Below are positions 63,741 to 64,000 of a stretch of 64,000 bases of DNA, in pieces. Where the stretch lies: contig NZ_JANRKL010000187.1 in assembly GCF_033763495.1 (NCBI RefSeq), positions 1 through 64,000 of the forward strand, read 5' to 3'. Each line of letters begins with the position of its first letter. Within the stretch, counting starts at the first letter, position 1. The stretch comes from Haliscomenobacter sp033763495. GTDB lineage: Bacteria > Bacteroidota > Bacteroidia > Chitinophagales > Saprospiraceae. The notes under the pieces were generated by a model that searched no databases, was not told the DNA's origin, and saw only the letters and a list, made by a program, of their open reading frames with translations. The translations under genes and the position numbers were made by a program.

Positions 63741-63855
63741 GTAAGGGGATTTATAATCATTTGGGTTGGTTTTAGGTCGAGTCAGTATAGGTATTCTAGC
63801 TTATGGCAGGGATAGACGATTAAGGGGGAGGATTTTTTGAATGATTGAGAAAAGG

Positions 63856-63883
63856 GCCCTGCTGGCGCAGGGCTTTTTTTTTT
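63856..63883 (+). terminator. Intrinsic terminator after TPR protein B
   Basis: Stem GCCCTGC (63856-63862), loop TGGC, stem GCAGGGC (63867-63873), then ten T residues. It is a strong rho-independent terminator about 115 nt after the TPR B stop, ending the plus-strand cluster. Confidence 0.85.
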
Positions 63884-63931
63884 GAACCACCTCAGGCTCT
63901 TAAGGGCATCTTAGTGGGTCACCTTAGGGGA
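63884..63931. repeat. Dispersed GAACCACCT repeat
   Basis: The segment begins GAACCACCTCAGG and continues with CATCTTAG and CACCTTAGGGG. It matches the intergenic repeats near 39.1, 39.2, 43.55 and 43.65 kb. As at 39.1-39.2 kb, it directly follows a hairpin with a T-run. Confidence 0.6.
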
Positions 63932-63954
63932 AGAGTCGAGTCTTATAGGCGAGG

Positions 63955-64000
63955 TTATTTAGCCAATTCGCGGTTGATAGCCTCGGTCAATTTTTGGGAA
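63955..64000 (-). CDS. Possible 3' end of a minus-strand gene
   Basis: On the minus strand the last 46 bases read SQKLTEAINRELAK followed by TAA (63955-63957). This looks like the amphipathic C terminus of a real protein, but only 14 codons are visible. It is partial at the right edge. Confidence 0.35.
   Translation of the reverse strand, partial: SQKLTEAINRELAK

Overview
This window looks like a defence and conflict island from a Bacteroidota chromosome, most likely a Saprospiraceae or Haliscomenobacter-like filamentous bacterium. The evidence is mid-range GC, start sites without strong Shine-Dalgarno sequences, promoters of the TTTG / TAnnTTTG type, and many WD40, TPR, CHAT and STAND proteins. 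The organism assignment is inference from style; no rRNA or tRNA is present to fix it.

Positions 1-16.5 kb hold a complete type III-B (Cmr) CRISPR-Cas locus on the minus strand. In transcription order it has a truncated reverse transcriptase, cas1, cas2, CRISPR array 2 (24 repeats plus two decayed ones), a DEDDh-type exonuclease, a CorA-family membrane effector, a small two-helix membrane protein, cmr1, cas10/cmr2, cmr3, cmr4, cmr5, cmr6, cas6 and CRISPR array 1 (20 repeats, running off the left edge). CorA plus a nuclease beside Cmr is the layout of systems in which Cas10 makes a nucleotide second messenger (SAM-AMP in Bacteroides) that opens a membrane effector. In array 1, 16 of 19 spacers carry an ATG on the plus strand, and at least 13 read as 5'UTR-start codon-open frame. 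The inferred crRNAs are antisense to these starts.

Positions 16.5-23.6 kb hold a 5'-truncated umuC fused head-to-head to the RT remnant by a deletion. Next comes a two-gene module resembling AVAST type 1: a 1658-residue trypsin-like protease-STAND protein and a metallo-beta-lactamase-fold protein.

Positions 23.4-36.4 kb are a six-gene minus-strand operon: a SIR2-like/TIR fusion, a membrane-anchored nSTAND NTPase, and four tandem secreted WD40 paralogues with 9-14 repeats each. A frameshifted remnant of a fifth paralogue lies downstream. The layout suggests an envelope-facing sensor array coupled to a cytoplasmic NAD-directed effector, which I have not seen described.

Positions 36.4-45.6 kb are an accessory zone of small hypothetical genes: a TPR protein, an antitoxin-like orphan, a Bro-N protein, an XisI-like orphan, an Rpn-type nuclease and a SLOG protein. 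Gene fragments, tandem repeats and dispersed intergenic repeats are also present. Positions 45.6-63.8 kb, on the plus strand, carry rhuM, three CHAT-protease paralogues (two fused to NB-ARC-like NTPase and TPR regions, one split by an intact IS630-family element), and two secreted TPR paralogues flanking an effector-associated-domain membrane protein.
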